Shown here: piece after piece, positions 18,669-29,867 of the stretch
How the letters are laid out: each line of letters starts with the position of its first letter
Numbering within the stretch: the first letter of the stretch is position 1
From: Allomyces macrogynus ATCC 38327
Lineage: Eukaryota; Blastocladiomycota; Blastocladiomycetes; Blastocladiales; Blastocladiaceae
Length of the DNA stretch: 64,000 nucleotides
Assembly: GCA_000151295.1 (NCBI GenBank)
Contig: GG745353.1
Span: 415,896-479,895 of the forward strand
Reading direction: 5' to 3'
Made by a program: the position numbers and the translations under genes
Notes under the pieces: generated by a model
Seen by the model: only the letters and a program-made list of their open reading frames with translations
Database searches by the model: none
What the model was told of the DNA's origin: nothing

Positions 18669-20378
18669 CTAGATGAGTGAGACGATGCCTCGGTCCTAAC
18701 CGCGTCAAGTCCACCAGTTAGCACACTGTACACTGCAAGTGCCAGCGATCCGCGACGCGACACATACCGCCTCCTTCTTGGCCAGCGAGTACATGCTGAA
18801 CGCCGGGTCCTGCGTGACTTCGCGGTCCACGGACACAAACGGCGGCAGCATCGTGGCAATCGCTGCTGCCTCTTCGTCCTCGGTCAGGGCGGACCCGTCG
18901 TCGTGTGTCGGTGTCATGAGGTAGGCCTCCATGAGAACGAGCCCAGGGCAGGGCGAGACGTAGGTATCGAGCTGGTAATAGTGGTTGTCGTAAATGAAGC
19001 AGCGGCGATTCTAAATTGTGTCACGCATGAGCGACGAGGTTAGGAAAGACTCTCCACCCGAGATCGAACCAGCGGATGTCGCGCAAACTCGCGTCCCTTG
19101 ATAACCACATGTCGTGACGGATCCGTCTGCGGTTTGAGCGACTCGTACTCGCGGCCATTCAAAGACCGGCGCTCCTCGACGCGCTGGCCCGCAAACGGTG
19201 CGTGCCGCGTCGTCAAGTTGTAGTGACACGTGCCCGACGCATCGAAGCGCTTGCGCATGCGCACCTGCATGCCGTCCTTGACCACGTCCACCAGGTACCG
19301 GTGCTCGACGGTGAAATCACGATACTCGACGGGGAACGGGCCGTTGGCGTCAAAGTACTTAACGAGAAACTTGTGCTTGCGAATGTTCTTGCCCCACCGC
19401 TTGTCCTGCATGCCCATGCGGTTGAGCACTATGGTTTCGGTCGCGGATTCGGTTTCGGTGAATGGAGGAGTCGGATCAGCGCGGTGGGGAGGTGGGGAGA
19501 GGGACGTACGCGCTTCAACTACGCGCTTGCACTTGCGGTTAAAGTCGGTCGAGTTATCGACACAGACCATGTGCGGGTGCCCGATCCACGCGTTCTTGAC
19601 GAGCGTATCGAGCGTGCGAGCGAGCTCCACACCCTCGGACCGCGTCGCGTTGTTGGCGTTGCCGTAGAATGCTTCAGCGCCATCGGCCGCCGTGACCATG
19701 TGAATTCTACACCATGTAAACAAAAGTGGTGGAGATGATCAGCATCGAGTCGGGATGGGTGACGCTGATTTGGCTCTGAATCAGGGTGAAGAAGGTGGTG
19801 GGCAACGTACACGGCGTCGTAGCGCTCGTCGCGAATCGTCACCTCCTCGAGGCCCATTTTGTGCAAAATCCTGAGCCAGACCGGGCGCGGGATATCTAGC
19901 AGAGACCGTGTTAGGCGACGATTTGCACACTTTGCATCAGACCGGCCGCATAGAGCCGTTCGTTCGTACAAGCCGAGGGATCCTGGATAACGGAAGCACA
20001 ACGACGTTAAATTCCGTCCTGGCCCTCATTCAATTTGAGCGCGGCAGCATGTACCATAGTGCCGCGATCACACAGCACGACCGACTTTTGCCCATTGTTT
20101 TTGTAATTCGAGTGCCCGAGATCGATGTATGTCTGCTCGAGCTGCAGCAGCACCCGCAGCAGGTTCTCCTGGAACTTTTCCGCCTGCTCCTCGTCGAGCT
20201 CGCCGAAAACGATTCCGCCGCTCAGCAAAATTGTGGCCGTTTCGGGCACGCGGTAGACCTTGTAGTTGAGGTTCTCAAGCATGTCCGAAAGCATCGTCTG
20301 CACCGTCGACTTGCCCGAGCACGGGCCGCCCGTCAGGGCAACGACAAAGACGCCCGACGTTTCTTCGACCGCGATCAT
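18669..20378 (-). CDS. TTD14-like P-loop NTPase with CYTH-like C-terminus
   Basis: Seven exons (minus): 20378-20055, 19982-19970, 19895-19811, 19706-19510, 19428-19106, 19010-18768 and 18695-18669, about 403 aa. The N-terminal AAA_28-type domain has Walker A GGPCSGKST (residues 17-25), PETATILLSGG and CDRGTM. A 13-nt microexon then supplies DPSAY, restoring the family stretch CDRGTMDPSAYIPRP. Next come WLRILHKMGLEEVTIRDERYDAVIHMVTAADGAE and IGHPHMVCVDNS, each split here by splicing. The C-terminal half (HKFLVKYF, DVVKDGMQVRMRKRF, VEERRSLNGREYESL, RRCFIYDNHYYQLDTY) is CYTH/triphosphatase-like. Drosophila TTD14 binds GTP and phosphatidic acid and acts in photoreceptor trafficking; the fungal role is unknown. 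The last two exon ends are less certain. Confidence 0.85.
19970..19982 (-). other. 13-nt microexon
   Basis: On the minus strand ...TTATCCAG precedes GATCCCTCGGCTT, which is followed by GTACGA. It is flanked by introns of 72 and 74 nt. Only inclusion of these 13 nt joins CDRGTM to IPRPVW in frame, and it adds the conserved DPSAY. Confidence 0.75.
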
Positions 20379-21127
20379 GGTGCTGATTTGGGCGGCGGTT
20401 GGGGCGGCGGTGGCGGCGGAGGGTGCGGAGCGGGTTGGAGCGGGCACACACTTGCTGGTCCGAGGCAAGTGTGGGGTCAACGACGACCAGCGGGAGACCT
20501 TGACGGCTCAAGTTGACGAGACGGAGTTGACCAAATAAGGAGAAACCGCCAAAGGCGGAGCGACCTCGCTCTGTCGAGGCCGACGCTTGATACGCTGAGC
20601 AGGCGGCCACGATCAGCGTCGATTCTTGGGATCCTCGAACGATACAATCTCATTTGTTGCACTATCTCGGATCATCCCCGCATCAAGGATTTGCACGCAG
20701 CCAGCTCATGGGCTACAGCAAGGAGAGTGGGGCACGCATGGGCCCAATGCGAGCGCTTGCATGAAAATGAAATCAAAGACAGCGAACGGGCAAGTTCCTC
20801 GCCGTCAGGGTTTGCGAAGTCGTCGAGGATAAACCTGGAATGAAACACTTCAAACGCGCCTGGCATGAGCGAGCGCCTCAAAGCACCCGGATCCGTCCGC
20901 ACGAGAATTGGATCAATATTTTCGATATATCGCCGTACTTGCTGTTCTTTCTCGCCGGCCACCGTGACGCCATGGCGCGTGATTGAGAGGATTGAGCACC
21001 AAGTGAAATGTATTTGGGCCGCACCACACGGCACCATGCCAACCTGAGGTAGGGTGGAGAGCAAAGAGAACGAGCAGTGCGATGCGAATCGCTCGCCTCA
21101 ACTGTCTTACAATAACAACTTTTGGCT
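20379..21127. other. Spacer between TTD14-like and PanB genes
   Basis: Holds the promoter of the TTD14-like gene and the 3' flank of PanB. A minus-strand frame at 21064-20672 is open for 130 codons but resembles no family and has no clear introns or context, so it is not called. Confidence 0.4.
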
Positions 21128-22355
21128 TCACTCAGAGTCGGTACGGTCGGTGGTCGGTGCTCCTGCCGCCGCGCGGTCGTTGGCGGCAGTGAAGGCCTCA
21201 AACTTGGCCAGTTCCTCGGCGGGCATCGGGTACGTGTGCTCCACTGCCGGGAACGTGCCGGCCTTGACCTCGCGGCAGTAGTTGGCGAGGGCTTCGACGG
21301 CCGTCTCGGACATGTTGGCGTATTGCTTGCAGAACCTGGCGGTGCGGGTGAGATACGGGAGGGTGGCTGCAAAAAAGAATGGCGAGTGAGTTGGAACGTA
21401 CTTTGGTACAAACCGGTCAAAGATGCTGAGCATGTCCTGCTGCACCAGAACCTGTCCCGAGCAACCGGCACCAGCGCCGATGCCAATCGTCGGGATGCGA
21501 AGCTGGCGCGTAATGTACTCGGCGACCGGCGCGGGCACTGCCTCAAGGACCACGGCAAAGCACCCCGCGTCCTGCAGGGCGAGCGCGTCCTCGACGAGAA
21601 CCTTGGCCTAGCGAGCGAACCAGGGTGTGAGCACGTTGACCACCCTCCAGAAAGATGAAAGGGAGATGAACGCGTACGCTTGCGGAAGACTTGCCCTGCA
21701 CGCGGAACCCGCCCAACATGGCGAGCCGCTGCGGCGTGAGCCCAATGTGCCCGAGCACGGGGATCCCCGACCGCACAATCGCCCGTGCCGTCTCGGCCAT
21801 ATCCTTGCCGCCCTCAATCTTGACCGCCTCCATGTTCCCTTCCTTGACCACACGCTGCGCGGCCTGAATCGCGTCCTTGGAGCACGCCTCGTACGTGCCA
21901 AACGGCAAGTCGGCAATCAGGAACGCGCGCTTGGACCCGCGCGCGACGGCGCGGCAGTGGTGCAACATTTCGTCGAGCGTGATCGACACGGTCGAGTCGT
22001 ATCCGAGCGCGACCATGGCGAGACTGTCGCCGACAAGGATCGTTTCGGCACCCGCGCGCTCGGCCCACAGCGACGTCGGGTAGTCGTGAGCCGTGATCAT
22101 GGTAATCTTGTCGCCCTTGCGCGCGACCGATTGCAGTGCTTGGATCGTGATCTTTTTCTTGAGCGGGGAGGGCGGGTAGCTGGCAACGGCTTCGACGGGT
22201 GGGCGCGAGCTGTAAGACCGTGCGGGCGCAACCGTGATTCGACGTGCTGCGGAAGTGGTGGACAAGGTGCAGGTAACACGTATGGCCACACTCGCCAGCG
22301 GGCGCGCAGATTGGCGAAGTGTTGCGGAAACGATCATTGCGGTCGGTTGGATCAT
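21128..22355 (-). CDS. panB: 3-methyl-2-oxobutanoate hydroxymethyltransferase (ketopantoate synthesis)
   Basis: Exons (minus) 22355-21678, 21607-21402 and 21335-21128; 363 aa. It transfers a hydroxymethyl group from methylene-THF to 2-oxoisovalerate, the first committed step of pantothenate/CoA synthesis. The first 60 residues are Arg/Ser/Ala-rich, a likely mitochondrial presequence. The catalytic domain starts KKKITIQALQ and shows MITAHDYPTSLWAERAG, VGDSLAMVALGYDSTV, FLIADLPFGTYE, VKIEGGKDMAET, VLGHIGLTPQR, EAVPAPVAEYITRQL and TIGIGAGAGCSGQVLVQQDML, all PanB hallmarks including the Mg-binding Asp and Glu residues. The second intron (66 nt, GTACGT...GCCAG) is a multiple of three without a stop. 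Removing it gives FVPKFCKQYANM, as in relatives. Confidence 0.94.
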
Positions 22356-22970
22356 GGTCAACTTGGTGGTCGTTGGATAGGTATCGTGGTCACTGTGGCG
22401 CGAGCAAACGTCGACGAAGAGCAAGACAGCGTGCTCTTCCTTGGCAACGAGCAGCTTGGCAATGGATTGGGCGGAAGGGACTCGGACGCTTTTATATAAC
22501 GACGCGCGCTCGCGTAATGACAGCCGGCCAAAATACGGCCGACCGGGGTTCGGCGTCGACACGTCACTCGAGCGGCGAGCGGCGCGCAGGAATCAGGTCG
22601 TTGATTTCCTCCGCGGAGATGCGCCGAGCGGTGGGGCGGTGCACGTCGGTTGCAGTGACGGGGGATCCGTGCAGCAGAGCGGCAGCAACCGGCTGGGCAG
22701 ACGGAAAAAACCGCGAAAGGCGCGCGCTGGTTGCCAAGCGATCAGTGGCGCGAGACAAGTCTGTCTCGCAGTGAATGAATAACGCTGAAGTCAGCCCATC
22801 TCACCTGATCCCTCACCACGCCGCGCTCTGCTCAGCGTTTGCAAGGTCGGCCGTGGCTGCCATCGCGACGCAGACCGCAATACGACGTTGGAGACTTCAA
22901 GCAACGCGCCGCAACTAGCTGCAATTCGCCAACGGGAACGACCGACCGAAGATCCAGCTTTCTTCCGACC
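22356..22970. promoter_or_regulatory. Divergent promoter of PanB and NDUFS4 genes
   Basis: 615 bp separate the two divergent starts, both of nuclear-encoded, probably mitochondrial proteins. No other gene is supported. Confidence 0.45.
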
Positions 22971-23719
22971 ATGTTCGCCAGCACGATTCGCGCGGTCGCG
23001 CGCCGTGCATACACGACCGAGGCCGCGCAGGCCCTGACGCGGGCCCCCGCCGCGACGGCCGCTTCCTCTTCTACGCCCGCGACGTCGGCCGATGTCGACG
23101 TGTCGGTCATTTCGGGCGCGCCCGGGAACCTGGCCACGCAGCGTGTCGTCAAGATTTACCGCCCGGCCAAGACGGCTATGCAAAGCGGTAAGTGCTCGCT
23201 CGTCGCGCGGTGGGGAGATGTGATCGGTCTTTTTTTTTTCTTTTGGCCGGTCCCATTTTTCTAACCCGACAAACGGGTGCCTTGACCGATGGGACAATGC
23301 ACGGAACCGATTCTGATCTTGGCGCTCGCACGAACCCCCGCCTTCTTGTTCGCGTCGCTGGCCACATCGTCTAGGTCTTGACAACACGCGTTTCTGGAAG
23401 GTCGACTGGAACGCCGAGGACCGGTGGGAGAATCCTCTCATGGGCTGGGCATCGTCTGCTGGTGCGTTCTCCACCCGATTGCTCTCGTCGAGTGTCGCCA
23501 TGATACCTTGCTCTGACCGTGGGCTGCCATCAACGCGCAGACTACATGCAGGGCTCGTTCATGAAGTTCCGCACCGAGGAGGAGGCGATCCGGTTCGCCG
23601 AGCGCCAAGGGTGGCAGTACGAGGTCGTCGAGCCGGCCGAGGTCAAGTTCACCAAGAAGGTCTACGCCAAGAACTTCACGTTCGTCCCGGGCAAGCTGCG
23701 CTACATTCACACCAAGTGA
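22971..23719 (+). CDS. NDUFS4: NADH dehydrogenase (complex I) 18-kDa subunit NDUFS4
   Basis: Exons 22971-23187, 23375-23461 and 23541-23719; 160 aa. The introns are GTAAGT...CGTCTAG (187 nt) and GTGCGT...GCGCAG (79 nt). The N-terminus, MFASTIRAVARRAYTTEA, is a typical mitochondrial presequence. The conserved core follows: QRVVKIYRPAKTAMQSG, LDNTRFWKVDWNAEDRWENP, LMGWASSADYMQG, MKFRTEEEAIRFAERQGW, and the end YAKNFTFVPGKLRYIHTK. It is a peripheral-arm subunit needed for complex I assembly and stability. Having it implies that the organism uses proton-pumping complex I. Confidence 0.95.
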
Positions 23720-24467
23720 ACGCACGCCTTGCCGATTCACTTCGTCGAGTTTGGAGCGCGTTGCCGATGAAGAGACGCGTCGCGCTCGGATCCATCAATA
23801 TACGACCCCACCTGTTTAGTTGCCCTATGCTCACCGTTGCTCTGCTGCACGACTTGAGCGAGAGCGGGTCGTCAGCTGATTGTCCGCGTCACATCGCTCA
23901 CCGACTCGGAGTGTCGCGTGGGTTGGTCGGCGGCCACTGATCGAACTTCGTGTCGTTTCGCGTCCCTCCCCAATCGGAGCAACCGCAAACCGAGCCCCCG
24001 GCCCGTTCCGTTTGCGCATCGAGCACGCGCTGTTTAATCCTCGGAGCGCGTGCCAACACCCCCGGCAGGCCCGTCCCTTCCTTGTACTGTTTCAACAATG
24101 CGGTGGCGAAATCGGCCACGATGAGATTGTGCGGTAACTCGCCCAGCAGCGCGCTGGAGCCTTGACGGCACTCGTTGCGGTTGAAGCCTTTCCTTCACGA
24201 CTCCGAAACGAAAGACTAACAGACATACTGTACTATTGGGGTATTGTACCAAGACGACGCCCGGCCGGCGGGGGGCCTGATCGAGTCAAGACAACGGAAA
24301 ATTGACAACCAAAATTGAGTGTAGGGAGGGAGAGAGGTTCAGCGGATGGTCCTTGGCGAAGGACGGAGAGGAGGGGGGAAGGTGGGCGGGCGCACAAAGA
24401 AAGAATCCATGAATGGTGTGCAGATAAACAAAATGCAGCTTCCCGTATCACCTCCACAATCATGTTT
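23720..24467. other. Convergent spacer with a possible small ORF
   Basis: 3' flanks of NDUFS4 (+) and the APSES gene (-). A minus-strand frame from about 24197 to 23898 (98 codons, no ATG) reads plausibly (SSALLGELPHNLIVADF, ATALLKQYKEG) but matches no family I know, so it is not called as a gene. Confidence 0.35.
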
Positions 24468-26293
24468 TCAGACCAAGGCCGGGCACGCGGACGTCGTTGA
24501 TCCCGACGCGACCACCCCCGTGGTCCAGTGACGCCACGCGTCGGCCTCCCATGCGGCGGCCGCATCGAGCGCCAACACATCCGTCGCGCCGGGCCATGCG
24601 GGGTCGCACAAGAGCGTCGCGGGCGAGGCGGCGGCGGACGATTCGGGCGTGGGCCACGACGACGGCGCCGTCGCGTCGAGCGTCGTCCACTCGCTCACAT
24701 AATCGAGCGGCTGCACGGCCGGTGCTGCTGCCTGTTCGGCGCTACTGGCGGTCGGCGCTGAAAAACTGTTGAGCAGCGCGTTGAACGTCTCGAGGTCGAG
24801 CGCGAGCGGCTCGTTGGCATCGGCAACCAGCGGCGACGACCACATGGCGTCAGCGGCCGATGCGGCGTCGAGCATGGCAGGGCTCGCAGAAGTCCACTCG
24901 GCGGGGGTTGTGGCCACCGACAGCGTCGACGTGCGCCGTCGCTTGTTGGACTCGTCAGCGGAAACGTCCGACCAGGTCGTGCACCCGGCCGCGGCCGACT
25001 CGGACCACCGGCGCTTGGTGGAGGCCGGTCGTGCTGGCTCGTTTGCGTTCAGATCGAGCGGCGTGACGGCCGCACCGGCAGCCGCGGCCAGGACCGCGGG
25101 CGTCGAGAGACCGACGACGACGGGCGTCCACTCGGTGAGATCGGGCGACGCCGGGCTCCATGTTGCGACCGACGCCGTCGACAGGCGCCGCGTCCAGTCG
25201 TACTGCTGCGGGAACGCCGTGCGCGCCGTGTGGTCCGACAGGGCCGGCGACGGGAGCGCCGACCGTGCCGCGTCCGCAGCAGCAGCAGCGCCGGCGCTGG
25301 AAGCAGCCACGAGCAACGAGCCCGTCTCGGGCGCAGCCGGAAGCGTGCCCGGGATCTGGATCGATGGCAGCGGTCGCGGTCCGGCCAACGTCGGGCTCGC
25401 CAAGTGGCTCGTCGGCGCCGCCGTTGCGCCGTTGTTCGGAGCAGCAGCAGCAGCAGCCGCGGCAGCGACGGCGGCCGCGGCCGCAGCGGCCAGGGCGTCG
25501 GCGACCGACGCGTAGGTCGAGGCAACATGCGGGCCAACGACGTACGGCCACGGGTCGGGCTCGAGCAGCGGGAACGCGAGGTTAGCGATGCCAAACTGGT
25601 TGGCGAGATCAATGGCGCGGTGCAGCGGGATCCACACGCCCTTGAGCCGCATCGGGCCCGTCTTGATCACATCACGGTCCTTTTCCGACTTGAGTAGGCT
25701 GTCGCGCTTGCCGCGCGTCATGTCGGTGACGTTGAGCAGCTTGGTGCTGAAATGAGAGAAAGTTCCGCGCGCACAATGGTGAGTACTCTGCTGGTTCGTG
25801 CAAAACGATCGAAACTCTAGCTCGGCCAGGCGCAGCGGACACCACAACGTTCGCCACCTCCGCGTTCCACGGGCCCTCATCCTCTTTTCTGCCACGAAAC
25901 CACAACACAACTCTCACTTTGTGGTTCGATCGGCGAGAGAACGAGCGAGCGAGCGAGCGAGCGTGAGGGAGAAACAAAGTTGTCGTGTACGTACCCATTG
26001 ACGAAATGGTTGTCAGCACGACGGCAGATCGAGAGCCGATCAGTCTCGAGCTGGAAGACGCGCGAGTTTTGCTCTTCCCAGATGAATGAAGTGAGGTGCG
26101 GGGCCACGTTGAGCGTCGGGAGCGCGCCGGCGACGGCAGCAGCGGCAGCAGCGGGGAGCGTGACTTGGGCCATGGTCGAGGCGAGCGTCGTGGTGGGTTC
26201 GGCAATACAGGCGCTTGGTACAGGGCCAGTCGGGGTCACACAACTCGAAAGCGGCGGAAGAGCAGGTTCGCGCGAGATCGGAGCGGGCGTCAT
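24468..26293 (-). CDS. APSES-domain transcription factor (StuA/EFG1 type)
   Basis: Exons (minus) 26293-25995 and 25746-24468; intron 248 nt (GTACGT...TTTCAG); 525 aa. The APSES DNA-binding domain spans about residues 60-160: SFIWEEQNSRVFQLETDRL, ICRRADNHFVNGTKLLNV, TDMTRGKRDSLLKSEKDR, VIKTGPMRLKGVWIPLHRA and FGIANLAFPLL. The splice falls inside the NGTKLLNV motif, as often in fungi. Fungal members (StuA, Phd1/Sok2, Efg1) control development and morphogenesis. The rest is Ala/Ser/Thr-rich with long polyalanine, a KRRWSE basic patch and KRRRT, possible nuclear signals. No ankyrin repeats are present, so it is not the Swi4/Mbp1 type. A start at 26173 is an alternative. Confidence 0.9.
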
Positions 26294-29200
26294 GTGGGGG
26301 GAAAGCGGCGCAGGAGTCGTCGGGCACGACTTGGTGGCGGTGGTGGTGGTCGGTGCTGGTATAGCTTGGGCGACCGCGAGGGACCTCTTGGCGGCTCGAA
26401 GATGTGTTGAATGGAAGGGAAAGGATGAGTGGGTATGAGGAGCGCGTTACCGCGCGGGGGGAGGGGCGGCCTCAAGTACTCGGCGGGGGGAGGGCGACTG
26501 TGGGCCCGTTTGCTGCGGCCACCGTGTCCCAAGCAGAGCTGCGGTAAGTCGCCAGAGCCCTCTTCCACAGAGAACCGGGCAGAAAGGGCGCACGCGACAC
26601 GGGAGTGCATGGTTGTGCGCGCGCGCGTCGCCAAAAGGCACGGGGGGCCCCATCACGGACACGAGGGCGTTGTCGGTGAGGAAGCGCCACCAAATGGTGT
26701 CCCTTCTGGATGAACCGTCGAGGTTGACGATGTCGCCAATCGTCGCGGAGCGTGGGTCGCGCAGCTCTGGCTTGGTCATCATTCGTCGTCACTCTTAGCC
26801 CAAAAGGAGGCGTTTTGACGCGGGCGGGGGTGGTTGGCGTGGTTAGCGTGCACACTGCGGTAATCCAACTTTTGGCCACGAGTGTCCAGGTGGCTGGCGG
26901 CTGGAGGAGGGTACAAGCTGATCGGCTTCATTCGTTGGACGATGAAACTCGCGGTGGCGGGCGTGGGGTTCGGCATGATCACTTGGCGCCCGACTTGGCG
27001 TCAAACCTGGGCCCAACTGTCTGAAGACGTTCGCGCCGCGCGGTAATATGGGCCTCGCCATCGTGCAGCCGGTTTGCTCCTGTCCTCGCCCATGTTCTCC
27101 ACCCTATGGTGTGTCTGGCGGGGGTGAAGCGGGTGCACCAACCGCGATACGAGCAGAAGCAGCGAGCAGCACCAGTAGCAGGCACCAACGCTCGATCCGA
27201 CGCGACCGCGGACGGCGCGAACGTTGACGATGACGACGACACGGCCACGAACCCAACCGACGAGGGGGGTCACCCGTTATTCGCGAAGCAACGTCCACGA
27301 ACGCCACTCTCCATGCACGACGGAGAGACTCGGAACCCTGCCATTGTATCATTGAAGGCCGCCACCTCGAGCCACCAACCTTGTGCACCATTCGTGGCTC
27401 GCCATTGATTTACCGCACCCGCACTCCCCTGTTGAAGGACTTACCGCACCCCACGCCCGCACCATCACGCCAGAGGTGGTGATTTACCGCACGGTGCACG
27501 CCATGTGGTTCGGCTCTGTTCGTGCATGTTCGTGCAGAAACGCCAAGCCATTGCCTTGCAGCTATATTTGTCGCGCGTGCTTGCAAGTTGCACTGCAAAC
27601 TGTGCGGGGGTTTGACACTTTTGTACGGCATTGTGGGACAGGCACAAAGCGCGGAAACGCGACGTGGTAGGACCAACAGCGCGTACCATAGAGCGCGCGC
27701 GCCGGCTCCCTGACGTGCTGCACGACGCGTTCCCCGAACGGTTAGGCGCGGCGTACGTGGCGGCGCGATTCTCCGGCCCCCTCTTCCATCTTTTTTCCCA
27801 CTCATCAGAGCAGGCGAGAGGCAATGACAGTCATTTATGATGAGATGCGTCCAACGTCTGTGCCCAAGTCATGCGGCCATCAACGCTGCAAAGAAACAGA
27901 TGCGGCGTCGAGCATGCAAAGAACGGGCACAGCTGACACTTTGCACTGGATGGTTCAGGAAAGAGACTGGAAAGCCTGAATCATCAAGAGCAGCAAAATG
28001 GTGCAGAAACAGGCTGGCGGTTGGTTTGTTGCGGGTAACCTGACACTGACTGAAGAACGAGGCTCAGATGAATGAAAAGACCGGGTTAAATTCGTCCCCT
28101 CCTTTCGCGTTGCTCTGGGTCAAACCGTTCAGATTGGCGGCGTGCTAAGTAAAGCATGACACGCGTGTTTTGGACGCAGTCCTGTCTGTTCCTCTGAGAT
28201 AGACGTGCACAATGGCACACTTCCAGTTTACTTGGCACTGAATCAGGTCTATCTCCCTGTGCGAGCAGTACATACTTGAACGAGTTCATCGGCCTGTGAT
28301 AATATTCCCACTGCCATTCATGACTGGCAACAAAGCGAGCTATCAGGGGTTTGAATTGGCTGATGCTCAAACCGAACATCAGGCACCGGCGAGCGATGTT
28401 GGCCAACTCATGACTTGGAGTATGGACGGCTTACAGGCTTTGTTGGGACGTGTGCTGGCGGCCTCCAATTTAGCATTCAGTCCCGCCTTTTGGCTTGGAG
28501 CGAGTGAGAAGCGCACGCTGTGCTCGTTGGCAAGTCAATGAACTGTCTTATATTTGGATCCAGACTTAGAACTCATCATGATGTCAAGAGGCATCTGGCA
28601 ACGATCACCCAAATCAGTTCCAGCGATGTGTGCGTCAAAGCTCACACTCTCACTTTGCAGGAAGTAAAATTTGCGGTTTTATTTGGAACAATGTCATCAT
28701 CTTCTCCACTTTGTTGTCGCTATATTTTTCCGGGATTACTCTACTGTGATTGTATCAGTGGGAGGCAAAGTAGCCATCGCTGCGACTGAAAGTCGAGAGC
28801 GGAAGCACCATCATTGCAAAGCGCCTGTTTGTCTGATCCGCGTTGCTGCTCGAGAGTCATGTTTGTCGCGCATGACATCCAATTCTATGACCTGAATAAA
28901 AACGAACGAGCGTGCAAGACCTTCCTTCAACCGCTGGCAGGATGCGTGAAACTGCACGGATCGTGCTTTGGCCGTCATTAGAATTCCATTCACTAGATTT
29001 GCTATGCGCGAGCATGCACCAACCCACCATTGACGAGGCCCTCACGCCCTCCATTTTGTTCGCACTGCATTTGTCAAACTATGGCCGGCAACGATACGCT
29101 TCTCTTTATCCACCCAGTAGTGTAGAGTGTGTCGGCCTCAAATGGTTGTTTCCCATCAGATCTCTGGAGACGACGAGCGCACACGGCTTTGCTTCAACTG

Positions 29201-29867
29201 AGCGACCTTTCCGCGCCCGCACGCGATGATCTCGTCAAGCCGTTCAATTCAGGACGGACTCTGGTCGATCCTTCACAAGTGATCGCAAACTGAACGCCTG
29301 ACTCTCGCGCTGACTCTCAACGCTCTATTTTTTATTGCAAATTTTTTGGAACGACAGCGGCTTCCCTCTCCACCCGCATGTGCGGCGCTTGCGGCCCTTG
29401 CCAACGTTTTACTTCCCGTCATCATGGGCAATAACCCGCGATACACGGCATTTCGCGTTCTTCCTGAACAGCCCGACAAAATTAATCCGTGACAAAGTCC
29501 TCTTATTCGATTGATCGCCGCAAACCGAAAGAAAGAGGACCAACCCGTCAACTCCGCCGAAAAGGGGCCGGGCCGGCCGGGGGCCGCTGCAGCAGCAACA
29601 GCAGCAGCAAGAGGGGAGGACCAATGGGTTATAAAGGTACATGCGCAAGTCGGAAGATTTGAGACGAGGGTGCGCGCGGGCAGAGGACGACAAGTACGTG
29701 GGAAAAACCAACAACGACTGAAAGCACAGGTGGGGGATGAAGAAGTAGGCCACGACCACACGCAACAACAAGAAGAACACGACGAACAAGAACCGCAACC
29801 AAAGAACAATAACAAACACGCCAGGCCGGGCACAAGAGGGCGCGCGGCACACACCGACCCCGACACT
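26294..29867. other. 3.6-kb gene-poor region
   Basis: No recognisable gene. The best coding hint is a minus-strand frame starting ATG ATG at 26782 (ELRDPRSATIGDIVNLDG, DTIWWRFLTDNALVSV), perhaps one exon of a small protein. A TTACCGCAC motif occurs three times at about 27412-27492. The stretch 27.8-29.3 kb is more AT-rich than its neighbours. The end near 29.6 kb has a short CAG-type run. Confidence 0.45.

Noticed and set aside
20672..21064. 130-codon minus-strand ORF between PanB and the TTD14-like gene
   Set aside because: No family similarity, no intron structure; lies in the expected 3' UTR/promoter spacer.
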